This document shows, piece by piece, positions 39,502 through 48,803 of a DNA stretch of 64,000 nucleotides (position 1 is its first letter; every line of letters starts with the position of its first letter). The translations under genes and the position numbers were made by a program. The notes under the pieces were generated by a model that was given only the letters and a program-made list of their open reading frames with translations, made no database searches and was not told where the DNA came from. Source of the DNA: Teredinibacter purpureus (GTDB lineage Bacteria; Pseudomonadota; Gammaproteobacteria; Pseudomonadales; Cellvibrionaceae); the NCBI RefSeq assembly GCF_014217335.1, contig NZ_CP060092.1:3055501-3119500 (forward strand), in the 5' to 3' direction.

Positions 39502-40275
39502 CTAATAGAACGTTCGAAAAGCAATGATCCCGGCCGTTATAGCCACGTTCAGCGACTCTACTTTATTTCGCATCGGTATTTTAATCGTTTGATTACATAT
39601 TTTTTCACACGCATTCGACAACCCTTCTGTTTCATTGCCTAGTATAAAAACCTGTCGACCTCTGTTGGGGTAGTCAGAAAGCGATGTCTTTGCATTACAG
39701 TCCAGGCCAACAATATTTGCACCGGCGTTTTTGAAGTCCAAAAGGCAGTCTGTTAGAGAATCACAGCGAAGAATATTGGCTCTAAATAAGGTGCCGGCAC
39801 TGGCTTTAATTACGAGGGAATCTAACTTGGCGCAGCCGTTACGAGGGAGTATTAAACCTGCTAGGGGCGAAGCGCAGACAGAGCGGATAATCATGCCAAC
39901 ATTTTGGGGGTTAGTGACTTTATCGAGAGCAATGAATTGTGCGTTTTCGGGAATTCCCTCTGCGAGATAATCGGTATGTTCTTTAAAACCTTTTAGCACT
40001 AAGTCAAGGGCAACGCCTTGGTCTTGCTTACTATTTTTAGAGATACGAGAAAGCGCTTTTTTATCGTGATATAAAATTTCTGCTCCGCGCTTACTGGCCT
40101 GAGAGGTAATGTCATCCAATATTTTTGCAGATTTATTCGAATCGGCTAAATGTAGACGAAAAATATCTACATTTTTGTCAGTAATGGCTTCTAGGCAGGG
40201 TTTGCGACCGTATATTGTGAGTAATTGATTAAAAAATTGTTTTCGTTTCGTATATTCGGGTGAGTCGGTAGGCAT
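39502..40275 (-). CDS. TrmH/SpoU-family RNA 2'-O-methyltransferase
   Basis: A 257-residue SPOUT methyltransferase. The N-terminal substrate-binding domain begins YGRKPCLEAI; the catalytic knot has motif 1 (ALDKVTNPQNVGMIIRS), motif 2 (VFILGNETEGLS) and motif 3 (IPMRNKVESLNVAITAGI). These proteins 2'-O-methylate a ribose in rRNA or tRNA; it is closer to RlmB/TsnR/YfiF-type proteins than to TrmJ, but the target nucleotide cannot be read from sequence. It is separated from the upstream CBS gene by a terminator. Confidence 0.88.
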   Translation of the reverse strand: MPTDSPEYTKRKQFFNQLLTIYGRKPCLEAITDKNVDIFRLHLADSNKSAKILDDITSQASKRGAEILYHDKKALSRISKNSKQDQGVALDLVLKGFKEHTDYLAEGIPENAQFIALDKVTNPQNVGMIIRSVCASPLAGLILPRNGCAKLDSLVIKASAGTLFRANILRCDSLTDCLLDFKNAGANIVGLDCNAKTSLSDYPNRGRQVFILGNETEGLSNACEKICNQTIKIPMRNKVESLNVAITAGIIAFRTFY

Positions 40276-40298
40276 GATGTAGGTGCTAGCTAGATAAG

Positions 40299-40324
40299 AA
40301 AACAGCCTCTAGAGAGGCTGTTTT
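40299..40324 (-). terminator. terminator after the CBS-domain gene
   Basis: A perfect 12-base inverted repeat (AAAACAGCCTCT with AGAGGCTGTTTT), two bases apart, lying 27 bases after the stop of the reverse-strand CBS gene; on the reverse strand it ends in a T-run. Confidence 0.8.
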
Positions 40325-40350
40325 AGAAAGAGTGGGTTGGTGAAACCGGA

Positions 40351-40764
40351 TTAATGGTGAATATAACAGTCTTCGTTGGTTTCGACCAGAGCCGTAAGAA
40401 TGTGCTTGCGCGATAAGAGGCCTACTAACTTACCCTCATTTACGACCGGGTAGTTTTTTGGTGGAGCTTTAGACATTGCCTCTGCAATTTCTAATATACT
40501 TGCGTTGGGCGATACCGTTCGTACATTGCGACTCATTACGGCGGTTACCGCAGGAGACTCTTCACAGTAAAACACGTCGTTTAGCATTTCCTTTATGCAA
40601 TCTTGTTCGGAAATAAAGCCAATTAGAGTCTTTTCGTCATTAATTACGGGAGCGCCGGGAATACGTTCGCGCATAAATAAGCTTACGGCCTCTCGTACGG
40701 TGGCTTTATCACTGATGGCGTGTGGGTTGGTGTCCATATAGTCTTCAACCAGAATCGAGTGCAT
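40351..40764 (-). CDS. two-CBS-domain protein
   Basis: A 137-residue protein made of a CBS-domain pair and little else: first repeat about residues 5-60 (DYMDTNPHAISDKATVREAVSLFMRERIPGAPVIND), second about 70-130 (VMSRNVRTVSPNASILEIAEAMSKAPPKNYPVVNEGKLVGLLSRKHILTAL). CBS pairs bind adenine nucleotides and act as energy or ligand sensors; stand-alone proteins regulate unknown partners. Cytoplasmic. Own terminator; about 100 bases from the pdxJ end. Confidence 0.88.
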   Translation of the reverse strand: MHSILVEDYMDTNPHAISDKATVREAVSLFMRERIPGAPVINDEKTLIGFISEQDCIKEMLNDVFYCEESPAVTAVMSRNVRTVSPNASILEIAEAMSKAPPKNYPVVNEGKLVGLLSRKHILTALVETNEDCYIHH

Positions 40765-40863
40765 ACAAGGTGGCTCCAGAGAGTATTCTATCTTTGATAG
40801 TCTAGCGGAAGAATCTTGAGTTTACCTTCCTTGGCATCCAAAAAAACACGTATATAATCGACT

Positions 40864-41626
40864 TTATTCACATAATTTGCGGTAACGTTGAACCGTATTC
40901 TCAAAACCCATAAGAAGCGCATCAACGGTAAGGGCGTGCCCGATGGAGACTTCGCAAAGGTGGGGTAGGGTACGATATAACGTCATATTCTCTAAATTAA
41001 GGTCGTGACCGGCATTCAATCCCAGCCCGAGCTTTGCGGCGGTTTCAGCGGCTCTACTGTGTTCAGTGAAGAGTCTTTGCTCATTGTTGCTGCCATAGGC
41101 TGAGGCAAAAGGGCCGGTATAAAGCTCGATTCTATCGGCACCAATGGCTTTTGCTCGTTCAATCTGTTCAATATCGGGATCCATAAACAAGCTGACACGA
41201 ATTCCTGCGTCCTTAAGTTGTTGTATTAACGGCGCTAGCCGGTCGCCATCTTGCGCCAAATTAAAGCCGTGATCCGATGTTTTTTGGCTATCGCTATCGG
41301 GAACAAGCGTACATTGATTGGGGCGTATTTCGAGGCAGAGCGGGATTAAACCTGGATAACCTGCTCGTGGTGGCGCGAATGGGTTGCCCTCAATGTTAAA
41401 TTCGATAGGGTTTTCGGGGGTATAGAGCGTTTTTTACCAGTTGCGCTAACGTGCGAGTATCGGTTGGGGTAATGTGGCGTTGATCTGGCCGAGGATGTAC
41501 GGTCAAGCCATTTGCGCCTGCCTTTAGGCTAAGGCGGCCAAATTCCTCAACAGAAGGGAAATTACCCTCGCGAGAGTTGCGTATCAGCGCAATTTTATTG
41601 AGATTTACACTTAGCGCTATAGACAT
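40864..41626 (-). pseudogene. pdxJ: pyridoxine 5'-phosphate synthase, frameshifted
   Basis: Two adjacent reading frames together encode a full PdxJ, which condenses deoxyxylulose phosphate with aminoacetone phosphate to pyridoxine 5'-phosphate. The N-terminal 70 codons (41626 down to about 41420: SVNLNKIALIRNSR, GLTVHPRPDQRHI) are in one frame and the rest (ENPIEFNIEGNPF, LVPD, SLFMDPD, ELYTGPFASAY, LNAGHDLN, VSIGHAL) in the next. The switch falls at five G on the plus strand (41416-41420); four would restore one 253-residue frame. All parts are otherwise well conserved, so a sequencing error or very recent mutation is as likely as true loss. The FNIEG and LYTGPFASAY segments recall the Bacteroidetes-type enzyme rather than E. 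coli PdxJ. The start is coupled (TAATG) to the cyclophilin gene. Confidence 0.78.
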
Positions 41627-42231
41627 TAATTTGCCTCTAACTGCAGTGCTGCTGGAGCGTTGGGCTTTACTGCAGCGAGTCGTTTTGCTTCAAGAATACG
41701 CACAGGGTAATTGGGGGCCTCTGGATGCGCGCGATATAGGCCGCGAGGCTCTTTTTCTATTTTCTTTACAACGTCGAAACCTTCTATAACTTTTGCAAAT
41801 ACGGCATAGCCTGGGATGTCTCCACGAGCATCAAGATGGGTATTGTGTTTAATGTTAATAAAAAATTGCGAGGTGGCGCTATCAGGGTCTCCGGTGCGTG
41901 CCATTGAGAGCGTTGCCTGTAGGTTCAGCAATTGATTTGCTGATTCATTAACGATCGGCGCACGAGTAGCTTTGCGCTTGAAGTCGAAAGTGTGGCCACC
42001 ACCTTGTACTACAAAGTCGTCAATCACTCGATGAAAAATAGTGCCGTCGTAGAAGCCCGCGTCAACGTATTCTAGAAAGTTGGCGACCGTGATGGGGGCT
42101 TTTTGAGGGTATAACTCTATCACCATACGGCCCAGATCAGTTTCGAAATAGATCTTTGGGTTTTCTTCTGAATGAGCACAAAAAGAGTAAAAGGTAGTGA
42201 GTAGAGATAACAGAATAAGGGCTTTTCTCAT
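41626..42231 (-). CDS. periplasmic cyclophilin-type peptidyl-prolyl isomerase
   Basis: A 201-residue cyclophilin with a signal peptide (ALILLSLLTTFYSFCAHSEE), so it is probably periplasmic like PpiA. Core motifs are FETDLGRMVIELYP, FHRVIDDFVVQGGG (catalytic Arg) and SMARTGDPDSATSQFFIN. Catalyses cis-trans isomerisation of proline bonds during folding of exported proteins. Its stop codon overlaps the start of pdxJ by one base (TAATG on the reverse strand). Confidence 0.92.
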   Translation of the reverse strand: MRKALILLSLLTTFYSFCAHSEENPKIYFETDLGRMVIELYPQKAPITVANFLEYVDAGFYDGTIFHRVIDDFVVQGGGHTFDFKRKATRAPIVNESANQLLNLQATLSMARTGDPDSATSQFFINIKHNTHLDARGDIPGYAVFAKVIEGFDVVKKIEKEPRGLYRAHPEAPNYPVRILEAKRLAAVKPNAPAALQLEAN

Positions 42232-42247
42232 TGTTTTAGGCTCCTAA

Positions 42248-42952
42248 TTAACGCCATTCAGTTTGACGTTTGTTGGGTTTAATGGCGGGTAATACATAGG
42301 CAAGAAAAACACCGAAAAGTAATATGCCTACGCCATAGATCATAAATGTTGCGCGGGCATCGTTAGTCAGCTTTTCGTTTTCTGCTTTTAGTACATCGAA
42401 ATCCGTCTGAATTATTTGGTGTTTTTGAAGCAGCTGGGTATAGCGTTGCTCTAAGCTTATAGCGCCGGCTGACAGCGTTTTGATTTTTTCCAACTCGCTC
42501 GCCATTGTTAGTTCGCCGCGTGTGGCATTCGTCGCTTTGGTGGTGAGCTGGGCGTTAGTCTGCTGTAGTTGTTTGTTTTCGGACGAGAGGTCTTGGAGTG
42601 TTTTTTTTGCGTTGGCAAGTTCATTGAGCGTTTGATCGAGTTTTAAACTAGAGGGTATATTCGTCATGATATATTGCGTTCGAATCCACCCTTCTATACC
42701 TTTATCCGTTCTTACTTTTGCCCACTGATCGGTTTCACCTTGTTCGAGAAATGTTAGAGCGGTACCACTTTTTAAGCCTGCATTTACAATTCTAAATTGA
42801 TTTCCTTGCCCACTTCTTAAAGGCACGAAAAGAACGTCTGATACATAGCGTACATCTGATTGAGAAAGGGCTTGGCTGGGTATCATCATTAACGAAAAGG
42901 CTGAAAGTAGTGCAACGATACAGGTATAAAGCACGTAGTTTTTAGTCTTCAT
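42248..42952 (-). CDS. SH3-domain, coiled-coil membrane protein (TIGR04211/YgiM-like)
   Basis: A 234-residue envelope protein: signal peptide (to about residue 31, SQALSQSD), a bacterial SH3 domain (about 32-95, VRYVSDVLFVPLRSGQGNQ ... GIEGWIRTQYI), a coiled coil (about 103-200), and a C-terminal membrane helix (about 205-225, FMIYGVGILLFGVFLAYVLPAI) with a basic tail. This layout matches the TIGR04211 family including E. coli YgiM, whose function is not established. It ends 17 bases before the cyclophilin gene, so the two are probably co-transcribed. Confidence 0.88.
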   Translation of the reverse strand: MKTKNYVLYTCIVALLSAFSLMMIPSQALSQSDVRYVSDVLFVPLRSGQGNQFRIVNAGLKSGTALTFLEQGETDQWAKVRTDKGIEGWIRTQYIMTNIPSSLKLDQTLNELANAKKTLQDLSSENKQLQQTNAQLTTKATNATRGELTMASELEKIKTLSAGAISLEQRYTQLLQKHQIIQTDFDVLKAENEKLTNDARATFMIYGVGILLFGVFLAYVLPAIKPNKRQTEWR

Positions 42953-42994
42953 AGTGGGGCTCAGTTAACAAAATATTCTAGGTATTGTCCGCAA

Positions 42995-43294
42995 TTACGG
43001 CAGCACTTTCTTGAACGGCTTCACAATTACATTTGCGTACACGCCAGCACTGACGTAGGGATCTTCGTCTGCCCAATCTTTTGCGTGTTGCAGGGAGTCA
43101 AACTCGGCAACGACTAGGCTGCCGCTAAATCCAGCTTCACCTGGGTCGGTTGAATCAATTGAGGGGTGCGGGCCGGCGAGAATGAGGCGAGCTTCGTCAC
43201 GTAGCTGTTTAAGGCGTGCAAGGTGAGCAGGGCGAACGCTTAATCGTTTGCTAAGTGAGTTTTCAGTGTCTTCACTGATAATGGCGTAAAGCAT
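42995..43294 (-). CDS. YciI family protein
   Basis: A 99-residue small alpha-beta (dimeric ferredoxin-like) protein. It shows the YciI features [25 protein letters not shown], a GPHPS turn, and [33 protein letters not shown] with the conserved His/Asp pair thought to form the active site. The enzymatic activity of YciI itself is unknown. Follows the VC0807-like gene (30-base gap). Confidence 0.9.
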   Translation of the reverse strand: MLYAIISEDTENSLSKRLSVRPAHLARLKQLRDEARLILAGPHPSIDSTDPGEAGFSGSLVVAEFDSLQHAKDWADEDPYVSAGVYANVIVKPFKKVLP

Positions 43295-43324
43295 ACAAAT
43301 ATTAGTCCTGTGTAGTGGGGGCGG

Positions 43325-44062
43325 TTAGCGCTTTTTGTGTTCTTCTGGGTCAACAAAAACTTCTTCTAAACTTAACCCTGTAAGCTTTGTGATTTGTCTG
43401 AACAGGTAAAAAAGCGCAAAAATTAACACGGCCATAGCGGGTAATGTAATGACGGGTAAGCTTAACGCGGTCATTTTACCTAATTCGGCATTAAATTCCT
43501 CTGTGCCGGGAGCGCTAACTAACACCCATTTGGCAAGGGCGTAATTTAAAACAGATGAAAGAGCGAAGGAAGAGGCAATCATATAAGACGCATTGATTAA
43601 GCAGCGTTCAAATTGAGGTTCGTTCGCGCTTTTGGCCAGCGCGTCATGCACCTTTTTGGTTTGCATAACATTATCGTTGAACAAAAAAGTCTTCACTAAT
43701 GGGTAGCGTGTTTTTAATGAGATAAGTGTGGCAAGGCCAAATAGGGCTGGGATAGTTGCTTCTTTAATCGCAATGTATTTTGGGTCCAGCTCGAGCAACG
43801 TTATGCCGCCGGTCAGAAGAATACTGAGCACGCCCAACGCCGAAAAGAAGTTGATTTTCTTCGCGCGAAAATAATCCATCACACCGTATCCAATAGGGAA
43901 TGCCAGCGCGACAATGACGCCCAGCTGGGGCCCTAAATCGTCTGGCCCACTGAACTTCATTAAAATGACGGTGGGAATAACAATGTTAAGTGCGATGTTT
44001 AAGAAGGCATTTTCTTTTTTGGGCGCACTTGAGGCGGGTATTTCTGAGCTGTTGTTGGTCAT
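43325..44062 (-). CDS. VC0807-family membrane protein
   Basis: A 245-residue hydrophobic protein with about six predicted helices. Segments such as NIVIPTVILMKFSG, AFPIGYGVMDYFRAKKINFFSALGVLSILLTGGI and a C-terminal FALFYLFRQITKLTGLSLEEVF match the VC0807-type family, loosely related to the YciB/IspZ septation proteins. It lies next to yciI, as yciB does in E. coli. No function is established. Confidence 0.78.
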   Translation of the reverse strand: MTNNSSEIPASSAPKKENAFLNIALNIVIPTVILMKFSGPDDLGPQLGVIVALAFPIGYGVMDYFRAKKINFFSALGVLSILLTGGITLLELDPKYIAIKEATIPALFGLATLISLKTRYPLVKTFLFNDNVMQTKKVHDALAKSANEPQFERCLINASYMIASSFALSSVLNYALAKWVLVSAPGTEEFNAELGKMTALSLPVITLPAMAVLIFALFYLFRQITKLTGLSLEEVFVDPEEHKKR

Positions 44063-44274
44063 AAAATTCGTCTAATTGGTGTTGCGGGTAGCGAAGTAAA
44101 GCGTGTTGGCTACTTGGCCTCTTTGTTTTGGTCGGCAATCCTATCAGGAACTGTGGGAGTTTTCCTAAGCCACATCGTTTAAACTCTACATCCAATAACG
44201 GTTAGGGTCGCAAAGCTACACTTTAGTGTTGGTGACTGCCGGAAAAACGACCAAATATAAGCAGTGCGAGCCTA

Positions 44275-45123
44275 ATGATGCCAGTATACGATTTTCATTG
44301 TCATAGCGACCAGTCTGATGGGGCTCTATCGCCAGAGGCGTTGGTGTCCAGAGCAAAAGAGTTTGGCGTTACGCACCTCGCTTTGACTGACCACGATTCT
44401 ATCGCAGGGTTAGCGCGCGCGCAGGCGCAAGCCATTATTGAGCGCGTACACATGATTTCAGGTATCGAGTTCTCGAGTCAATGGGCGGGTTGTGGTGTGC
44501 ATGTAGTGGGTTTAAACATTGATACGACAAGTAAGCCTCTACTTGACGCTATTGCTCAGCAAGCGCGTGTTCGGGTGGATCGTGCCGCACTTATCGCCGA
44601 AAAATTACATAAAGCGGGCATAGAGGGTGCGCTCGAAGGCGCTGAAGCTTACGCTAAAGGTGGAGCGATAGGCCGACCACATTTCGCGCAATATATGGTG
44701 GAGGTGGGCGCGGTCGCTAACATGGCGCAGGCCTTTAAACGCCATCTCGGTGCGGGGAAGATCGGTGATGTGAAAAGTGGCTGGCCTGAGACAGAAGAGG
44801 TTGTCGAGTGGATAGTAGAGGCCGGTGGTATTGCGGTTTTGGCGCACCCAGCAAAATACAAAATGACTCGATCCAAACTCTGTAGGCTGACAGAATCATT
44901 CGCGGAGGCTGGCGGCGGAGCAATTGAGGTTCTTAGTGGTAAACAACCTGTGGGTTTGGCTGAAAACCTTGCTAAAATAGCGAATCAATTCAATTTGGCC
45001 GGTTCTTGTGGCAGTGATTTTCACACTCCAGGACAGCCGTGGCAGGAGCTTGGTTGTGCGAGTACACTACCGAGTACTGTTCAGCCCGTATGGAAACTCA
45101 TACCACATCTCTCTTCATTGTAA
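44275..45123 (+). CDS. rnm: PHP-family 5' nuclease, RNase AM (YciV/TrpH)
   Basis: A 282-residue PHP-domain phosphoesterase. Metal-binding motifs are DFHCHSDQSDG near the N-terminus, LTDHDS, GIEFSS, GRPHFA, AHPAKYK and the C-terminal GSDFHTP. E. coli YciV (RNase AM) is a 5' to 3' exonuclease that trims the 5' ends of 16S, 23S and 5S rRNA. Two tandem ATG codons mark the start. yciO follows after 14 bases, which matches the E. coli yciV-yciO order. Confidence 0.9.
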   Translation: MMPVYDFHCHSDQSDGALSPEALVSRAKEFGVTHLALTDHDSIAGLARAQAQAIIERVHMISGIEFSSQWAGCGVHVVGLNIDTTSKPLLDAIAQQARVRVDRAALIAEKLHKAGIEGALEGAEAYAKGGAIGRPHFAQYMVEVGAVANMAQAFKRHLGAGKIGDVKSGWPETEEVVEWIVEAGGIAVLAHPAKYKMTRSKLCRLTESFAEAGGGAIEVLSGKQPVGLAENLAKIANQFNLAGSCGSDFHTPGQPWQELGCASTLPSTVQPVWKLIPHLSSL

Positions 45124-45137
45124 TTAAAGAGGTTTTA

Positions 45138-45758
45138 ATGGCGCAGTTCTTCGCAATACATCCCGAAAACCCTCAGTCACGTTTAATCAAGCAGGCCGTT
45201 GAAATGTTGCGGCGCGGGGGCTTAATTGTCTATCCCACGGATTCGGCTTATGCTTTAGGTTGTCATATTGGTGATAAATTCGCGCTGGATAGAATACGGG
45301 CGCTACGCCAACTCGATAAACATCATAATTTCACTTTAATGTGCCGCGATTTATCGGAGCTTGCAAATTATGCGCGTGTCGATAATTCGGCCTTTCGGCT
45401 GATTAAAAGCCATACACCGGGCCCTTATACGTTTATTTTAAATGCGACCTCCGAAGTACCGCGCCGCTTACAGCACCCAAAACGTAAAACATTAGGGCTT
45501 CGTGTACCAAATAACCCTATCGCGTTGGCGCTAATGGAGGAGCTTGGTGAACCGCTAATGAGTAGCTCGCTCATTCTTCCGGGAGAAACTGAGCCCCTTA
45601 CCGACCCGTACGACATTCGAGACACACTAGAACACCAGCTAGAATTAGTCATTGACGGTGGGTTTTGTGGTTTAGAGGCCACCAGTGTTATTGATTTAAC
45701 CGAAGATGACCCTCGTGTAATCCGCGCTGGTTGCGGTGATATTAGCGATTTCATCTAA
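45138..45758 (+). CDS. yciO: L-threonylcarbamoyladenylate synthase-type protein YciO
   Basis: A 206-residue Sua5/YciO/YrdC-fold protein: GGLIVYPTDSAYALGCHIGDKFALDRI at the N-terminus, FTLMCRDLSELANYARV and TLGLRVPNNPIALALMEELGEPLMSSSL. The YciO branch is related to TsaC/Sua5 (tRNA t6A synthesis) but its activity is less certain. The ATG at 45138 has AAAGAGG upstream; in-frame codons before it overlap rnm. Followed by the scpA-scpB-rluB cluster. Confidence 0.9.
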   Translation: MAQFFAIHPENPQSRLIKQAVEMLRRGGLIVYPTDSAYALGCHIGDKFALDRIRALRQLDKHHNFTLMCRDLSELANYARVDNSAFRLIKSHTPGPYTFILNATSEVPRRLQHPKRKTLGLRVPNNPIALALMEELGEPLMSSSLILPGETEPLTDPYDIRDTLEHQLELVIDGGFCGLEATSVIDLTEDDPRVIRAGCGDISDFI

Positions 45759-45882
45759 TTCGGCCATTGGTTGCCCTTATCACCACTATCTTCGCACATC
45801 GTTCGTAGCCGTTTGGCCTTCCGTGCCGCTATAATGCGCGGTCACGGATACGGCCGGTCTCGGTTAAGGATATAGGTGTACA

Positions 45883-46791
45883 TTGTCTGGAATCGAAACG
45901 AATAAGAGTGAGCCTGATGTAGTTGTCGTTGAGCCGGAGTCGAGTGCGACAGTATCGCCCGAAACGGACGGCAAAGTGCAGGCTAAGTCTGCGGAGCCGC
46001 ATCCAGAGCAAGGAGAAATGCCTTTTGCGATGGTGCAAGGGAAGGCGTTTACTCAGCTGCCAAAAGATCTCTATATTCCGCCAGATGCGTTAGAAGTGTT
46101 TTTAGAGGCTTTTGAAGGGCCCTTGGACCTTTTGCTTTACCTGATTCGACGGCAGAATCTCGATATTCTTGAAATAGATGTTTCTGAAATTACACGTCAA
46201 TATGTTTCATATGTCGAAATGATGGAAGCTATTCAGTTCGAGCTAGCGGCCGAGTATCTGGTAATGGCGGCGATGCTGGCAGAAATCAAATCACGTATGC
46301 TGTTACCTCGCTCGGAATCCATAGAGGATGAAGAGGACGAAGATCCACGCGCAACTTTAATTCGTCGCTTGCAAGAATATGAACGCTTTAAGCACGCTGC
46401 AGAAGATATTGACGAACTGCCGCGCATGCACCGTGATGTGCATATTGCGAAAGCTGAGAGCCCTGATCGCAATTTGACGCGTCCGGAGCCCGATGTAGAT
46501 TTGAAAGAGCTTCTATTATCACTGTCTGAGATATTACGTCGTGCGGATATGTTTGAAAGCCATCATGTTGAGCGAGAGAAACTCTCGACGAGAGAGCGCA
46601 TGGGGCAGGTATTAGATAAATTAGCAGGCCAACAATTTGTGCCGTTTGTCAGCCTCTTTACCGTTAAAGAAGGGCGCTTGGGTGTTGTGGTGACTTTCTT
46701 GGCGGTAATGGAACTCATTAAAGAGTCGTTGGTAGAAATCGTGCAGACTGACGCTTTTGGTCCCATTCATGTGAAGGCGCGCGTTCAGTAA
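45883..46791 (+). CDS. scpA: segregation and condensation protein A
   Basis: A 302-residue kleisin that with ScpB and SMC compacts the chromosome. The core starts about residue 65 with LEVFLEAFEGPLDLLLYLIRRQNLDIL and continues with SEITRQYVSYVEMM and LAAEYLVMAAMLAEIKSRMLLP; the C-terminal winged helix has VVVTFLAVMELIKE. The TTG start adds about 45 acidic residues before the core; ATG codons at 46018 and 46030 are alternatives. Overall order yciO-scpA-scpB-rluB is typical for gammaproteobacteria. Confidence 0.92.
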   Translation: MSGIETNKSEPDVVVVEPESSATVSPETDGKVQAKSAEPHPEQGEMPFAMVQGKAFTQLPKDLYIPPDALEVFLEAFEGPLDLLLYLIRRQNLDILEIDVSEITRQYVSYVEMMEAIQFELAAEYLVMAAMLAEIKSRMLLPRSESIEDEEDEDPRATLIRRLQEYERFKHAAEDIDELPRMHRDVHIAKAESPDRNLTRPEPDVDLKELLLSLSEILRRADMFESHHVEREKLSTRERMGQVLDKLAGQQFVPFVSLFTVKEGRLGVVVTFLAVMELIKESLVEIVQTDAFGPIHVKARVQ

Positions 46792-46843
46792 ATGAGACTG
46801 CCTGATAACGGCAAGAATAACGCTTACAATAGACGAAGAGTTC

Positions 46844-47944
46844 ATGAGTTACGACATTAATCAGTTACAAAAGATTTTGGAAGGTGCGATCCTCGCAACA
46901 GGTGAGCCTTTAACCATAGACCGAATGTTAACTTTATTTGAAGAGCATAATGCCCCGAGTAAAGAAAATATTCACGAAGCGCTCGAAAGATTAAAGCATA
47001 GTTGCGCCGATAGAGGCTTCTCTTTAACTGAAGTGGCAAGTGGTTACCGCTTTCAAGTGAAGGAGGATTTGGCCGAGTGGGTCAACCGGTTATGGGAAGA
47101 AAAACCCCAGAAATATTCACGAGCAATGCTAGAAACATTAGCGCTGATTGCTTATCGGCAGCCCATTACGCGCGGCGATATAGAAGAGGTGCGTGGTGTT
47201 GCTGTTAGCAGCCATATTGTGAAAACGTTGGTAGAGCGTGATTGGGTTAAAATTGTGGGGCATCGAGATGTGCCTGGTCGGCCAGCGTTATACGCTACTA
47301 CTCGTATCTTTCTCGATTATTTTAATTTAAAAAGCCTAGATGAACTGCCAACACTGGGTGAACTTCGTGATATTGATAGCTTAAATGAGTCGCTAGAGTT
47401 TGATTCTTTGCCGCCAGAGGTGCAAGAAAGTATTGCCGCTGCTGCAGAAAAAACAGAAGAAAATAAGGGCGAACAACCTATTGCTGGTAGTGAATCTCCA
47501 AGTGCTGAAGAGGCCCAAGAGGCCGAACAAGAACAGATCGGCATCGAGGAAGACGCTCAAACTGAGGTAACGCTTACGCTAGAGCATGGTGAGGGTTCGT
47601 CTATAGATGGCGAGTTGTTGCCAGTGGTGGAAGAAAGCGACAAACTAGATGATGAAAGTATTTCCTCCAGTGAAACACCAACGATATCAATTGGCGTTGA
47701 TCATCCAGTAGAGCAGAGCGAGGAGGGAGTATTACCCGAATACGCTGTTTTAAACCCAGATGATAATATTGAACCAAAACACATAGAAACCGACAGTGCT
47801 GATATTTCCAATAGCCCTGAAGGGCTAGAAAACGAATTAGATTCGCTCTTTGCTTCCGATACGCACAACCTTTCTAGTGCAGTGGAGCAAGACGAAACAA
47901 CAACCGAACAACCGAAGGCAGATAAAGACCATATTCATGACTGA
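46844..47944 (+). CDS. scpB: segregation and condensation protein B with long acidic tail
   Basis: A 366-residue ScpB. Residues 1-185 form the two winged-helix domains ([70 protein letters not shown]). About 180 further residues are acidic, low-complexity and probably disordered (many Glu, Asp, Ser, Thr); typical ScpB is 180-220 residues. Works with ScpA and SMC. Its stop overlaps the rluB start by 8 bases. Confidence 0.93.
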   Translation: MSYDINQLQKILEGAILATGEPLTIDRMLTLFEEHNAPSKENIHEALERLKHSCADRGFSLTEVASGYRFQVKEDLAEWVNRLWEEKPQKYSRAMLETLALIAYRQPITRGDIEEVRGVAVSSHIVKTLVERDWVKIVGHRDVPGRPALYATTRIFLDYFNLKSLDELPTLGELRDIDSLNESLEFDSLPPEVQESIAAAAEKTEENKGEQPIAGSESPSAEEAQEAEQEQIGIEEDAQTEVTLTLEHGEGSSIDGELLPVVEESDKLDDESISSSETPTISIGVDHPVEQSEEGVLPEYAVLNPDDNIEPKHIETDSADISNSPEGLENELDSLFASDTHNLSSAVEQDETTTEQPKADKDHIHD

Positions 47945-48803
47945 AGAACCGCAGGAAGCGCCTGAAGGCGAAAAATTACAAAAAGTGCTTGCACGTGCCG
48001 GTAAAGGTTCGCGTCGCGAGATGGAGCGCACAATTAGTAGCGGTAAGGTCACTGTTAACGGTGTTGTTGCGAAACTAGGCGATCGTGTTAAAGAAACCGA
48101 TCGCATCGATTTAGACGGTAAGCGGATTACTTCTGCGTTTATTTCGACAGAGCGTGTTCGCGTAATACTGTACAACAAACCTGAAGGGCAAATCTGTTCG
48201 CGCTCGGACCCCGAGAATCGACCGACCGTCTACGATAATTTGCCTCATATTTCGAATAGCCGTTGGATTTCGGTTGGACGTTTAGACTTTAATACTAGCG
48301 GGCTATTATTGTTTACGAATAATGGCGAGTTGGCTAATAAATTAATGCACCCGTCCTCGGGTATTGATAGAGAGTATTTAATTCGCGTTCAAGGGGAAGT
48401 CGACAATGATATGTTAAAACGGCTTCGAAAAGGCGTTCTCTTAGATGACGGAATGGCGCGGTTTACGGATATAAAAGCTGGTGAAGGCGGCAATGAAGGT
48501 ACGAACCTTTGGTTTTATTGCGTCGTGATGGAAGGCCGAAATCGGGAAGTAAGGCGATTGTGGGAATCTCAGGGTGTGAGAGTAAGCCGTCTTAAACGTG
48601 TTCGGTACGGTAATATTTTTGTGCCTTCTCATGTTCGAGCAGGTCAGTGGTTAGAGTTGAACGAAAAGGAAGTTATGGATTTGTGTGCAACGGGTGGTGC
48701 CGAGGCGCCGCCTAAACCTAAGTTTTCTCTCGAACTAAATAAATCACGTGATCGCCATCAGCGCCGTCTTCGAAAAGCGCATACCTCCCGTACAAAACGA
48801 TAA
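47937..48803 (+). CDS. rluB: 23S rRNA pseudouridine2605 synthase
   Basis: A 288-residue RsuA-family pseudouridine synthase: an S4 RNA-binding domain (about residues 13-60, [31 protein letters not shown]) then the catalytic domain with the aspartate in [19 protein letters not shown]. RluB modifies 23S rRNA U2605; the RluB rather than RluE/RsuA assignment rests on the scpB-rluB order. The ATG at 47937 overlaps the scpB stop. The last 40 residues are basic ([18 protein letters not shown]). Its stop shares a base with the next start (TAATG). Confidence 0.92.
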   Translation: MTEEPQEAPEGEKLQKVLARAGKGSRREMERTISSGKVTVNGVVAKLGDRVKETDRIDLDGKRITSAFISTERVRVILYNKPEGQICSRSDPENRPTVYDNLPHISNSRWISVGRLDFNTSGLLLFTNNGELANKLMHPSSGIDREYLIRVQGEVDNDMLKRLRKGVLLDDGMARFTDIKAGEGGNEGTNLWFYCVVMEGRNREVRRLWESQGVRVSRLKRVRYGNIFVPSHVRAGQWLELNEKEVMDLCATGGAEAPPKPKFSLELNKSRDRHQRRLRKAHTSRTKR

